From Streptomyces sp. AP-93 (lineage in GTDB: Bacteria; Actinomycetota; Actinomycetes; Streptomycetales; Streptomycetaceae), in contig NZ_JALGBX010000011.1 of the NCBI RefSeq assembly GCF_022808175.1, positions 212,056 to 276,055 of the forward strand: a stretch of 64,000 nucleotides of DNA, given 5' to 3'. A model generated the notes under the pieces. It was not told where the DNA came from. It worked only from the letters and a program-made list of their open reading frames with translations, and did no database searches. This document shows positions 63,078 to 64,000 of the stretch, piece after piece; positions within the stretch are counted from its first letter, which is position 1; the number at the start of each line of letters is the position of its first letter. The position numbers and the translations under genes were made by a program.

Positions 63078-63192
63078 CCGCGCACCCGCCCGCTCCCGCG
63101 CCGCGCACCCGCCCGCTCCCGCGCCGCGCACCCGCCCGTTCCCGCGCCGCGCACCTGCCCGTTCCCACCCCGCGCACCCGCCCGTTCCCGCC
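63078..63192. repeat. Five tandem copies of a 23-bp unit
   Basis: The unit CCGCGCACCCGCCCG plus CTCCCGCG starts at 63078, 63101, 63124, 63147 and 63170. The first two copies are identical, the others differ by one to four bases. It fills the gap after the GNAT gene. Confidence 0.9.
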
Positions 63193-63288
63193 CCGCCCCG
63201 AGCATCCCGGGGGGCCGGGGCGGGGCGCTGGCCGCTGCCCGGCCGGATTCTCAGGAACCTCTCAGAAAAGCCGCCTACGGTGCCCCGC

Positions 63289-63885
63289 ATGGACACCACC
63301 AAGACCCCCGCCCCGACCGCTCCCGAGGCGGACTCCCCGGCCGACCTGAAGAAGGCCGCCACCGACGAGACGACCGCCCCGGCCGCCGCGGACACCGCCG
63401 CCACCGAGGAGGTCACGGGCGAGGAGCTCGCCACCGACCTCGACGACGAGCTCGACGAGTTCGACGCCACGGCCGACGAGCAGCAGAGCAGTGGTGTCGC
63501 CTCCGGAGCCTCCGCGATCGTCGCCGCCGGTCTCGGCCTGATCGCCCTCAGCGGCAGCTGGACCTCCCGCGTCATCGGCGAGCGCGAGACCCTCAAGGGC
63601 CAGATCAGCTCGGCCACCGCCACCACCACCGAGGACAAGATCGAGGCGCTGTACGGCAACGCCTGGCACATGACCGCCCTGGTCAACGGCGTCCTGTCGA
63701 CGATCGCGCTGCTCATCGCCGTCTTCGTGCTCGCCCGCCCGGCCTTCGGCGCCCCCGGCCGCACCCTCCCGGCCTGGGTCCGCTCCGTGTCCTGGGCCGC
63801 CGTCGTCATCGCGGCCATCGGCGTGCTCGCCTTCGCGTTCATGTACGTCCTCGCCCTCCCGACGGCCCCCGACGGCGCCGCCTAG
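63289..63885 (+). CDS. Hypothetical membrane protein with acidic N-terminus
   Basis: A 198-residue protein. The first 70 residues are acidic and Ala/Thr-rich (TEEVTGEELATDLDDELDEFD), followed by four hydrophobic segments: SGASAIVAAGLGLIALSGSW, TALVNGVLSTIALLIAVFVLA, and two more near 160-190. I do not recognise a defined family; similar membrane proteins of unknown role are common in Streptomyces. ATG 63289 has no strong ribosome-binding site, and an in-frame start at 63280 adds MPR. It begins after the tandem repeats. Confidence 0.8.
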   Translation: MDTTKTPAPTAPEADSPADLKKAATDETTAPAAADTAATEEVTGEELATDLDDELDEFDATADEQQSSGVASGASAIVAAGLGLIALSGSWTSRVIGERETLKGQISSATATTTEDKIEALYGNAWHMTALVNGVLSTIALLIAVFVLARPAFGAPGRTLPAWVRSVSWAAVVIAAIGVLAFAFMYVLALPTAPDGAA

Positions 63886-63981
63886 GCCGTTCGCTGTCCG
63901 TTCGCTGCCGCCCGGCGGCCCGCCTAGATGATTGATTCCAAGGGGTAGCTGTACGGACGCGAGGGTGCCCACTCTCAGTTT

Positions 63982-64000
63982 GTGACGACCGAGATAGACA
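63982..64000 (+). CDS. Possible start of the next gene (cut by window edge)
   Basis: GTG 63982 begins MTTEID and runs off the window. The upstream ACTCTCAGTTT has no strong ribosome-binding site. Only five to six codons are visible, so this is tentative. Confidence 0.3.

Noticed and set aside
63078..63192. Short regular repeats as a CRISPR array
   Set aside because: The units abut without unique spacers and there are no cas genes; these are plain tandem repeats.

Overview
The window is a high-GC actinobacterial chromosome segment, almost certainly from Streptomyces. The evidence is strong third-position GC bias, many GTG starts, ATGA/GTGA coupled starts, an SsgA-like sporulation protein, an XRE/DUF397 pair, long Pro/Ala-rich linkers, and two blocks that family knowledge recognises as conserved streptomycete order: gcvT-gcvH-glyA...sdaA, and cysteine desulfurase-amidase-mnmA...ligA-rmdB...gatC-gatA-gatB.

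Layout. 1-5.7 kb: cell-envelope genes (two L,D-transpeptidases, a variant NodB-fold lipoprotein coupled to a YVTN beta-propeller lipoprotein), an enoyl-CoA hydratase and an RsbW-like ATPase. 5.7-7.8 kb: a two-gene natural-product locus, a cyclodipeptide synthase overlapping a cytochrome P450. 8-12 kb: an EF-hand protein, a PadR regulator and a cobalt ECF transporter cbiMNQO behind a cobalamin riboswitch. 12-15.7 kb: a scarred region with a truncated flavodoxin-like gene next to a possible IS605-type end, a truncated ricin lectin abutting the tail of an unidentified protein, and a possible immunity gene; an AMIN-like secreted protein, an SsgA-like protein and a small secreted protein lie between. 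15.7-22.3 kb: sdaA, an APC permease and glyA-gcvH-gcvT, the last preceded by a tandem glycine riboswitch. Together these convert glycine to serine and then to pyruvate. 22.5-24.8 kb: a P-loop protein and two SseB-family proteins. 25.3-31.6 kb: a five-gene oligopeptide ABC transporter.

31.8-34.7 kb: a TRIC-like channel, a thioesterase and a cysteine desulfurase. 34,681-37,772: a mobile element with 17-bp imperfect inverted repeats and a TA duplication, sitting exactly at the cysteine desulfurase stop codon. It carries a 671-residue TnpB-like RuvC protein, a divergent 64-residue HTH protein and a frameshifted DDE transposase. 37.8-47.1 kb: amidase, mnmA, oxidoreductase/GlxA regulator pair, an internally deleted S8 peptidase, DUF1330, SDR, methionine synthase-like and ligA. 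47.5-54.2 kb: rmdB (GGDEF-EAL), a deoxyribosyltransferase-like gene, a large palindromic repeat and gatC-gatA-small membrane gene-gatB. 54.3-64 kb: a Ser/Thr kinase, the XRE/DUF397 pair, DinB-like, a broken ClC channel, two GNAT enzymes, a cupin, an MMPL transporter and a membrane protein.

The best leads are the mobile element with its large TnpB-like protein and the CDPS-P450 pair. I see no tRNA, rRNA, CRISPR array or replication origin. All assignments come from reading the sequence; no database search was run.
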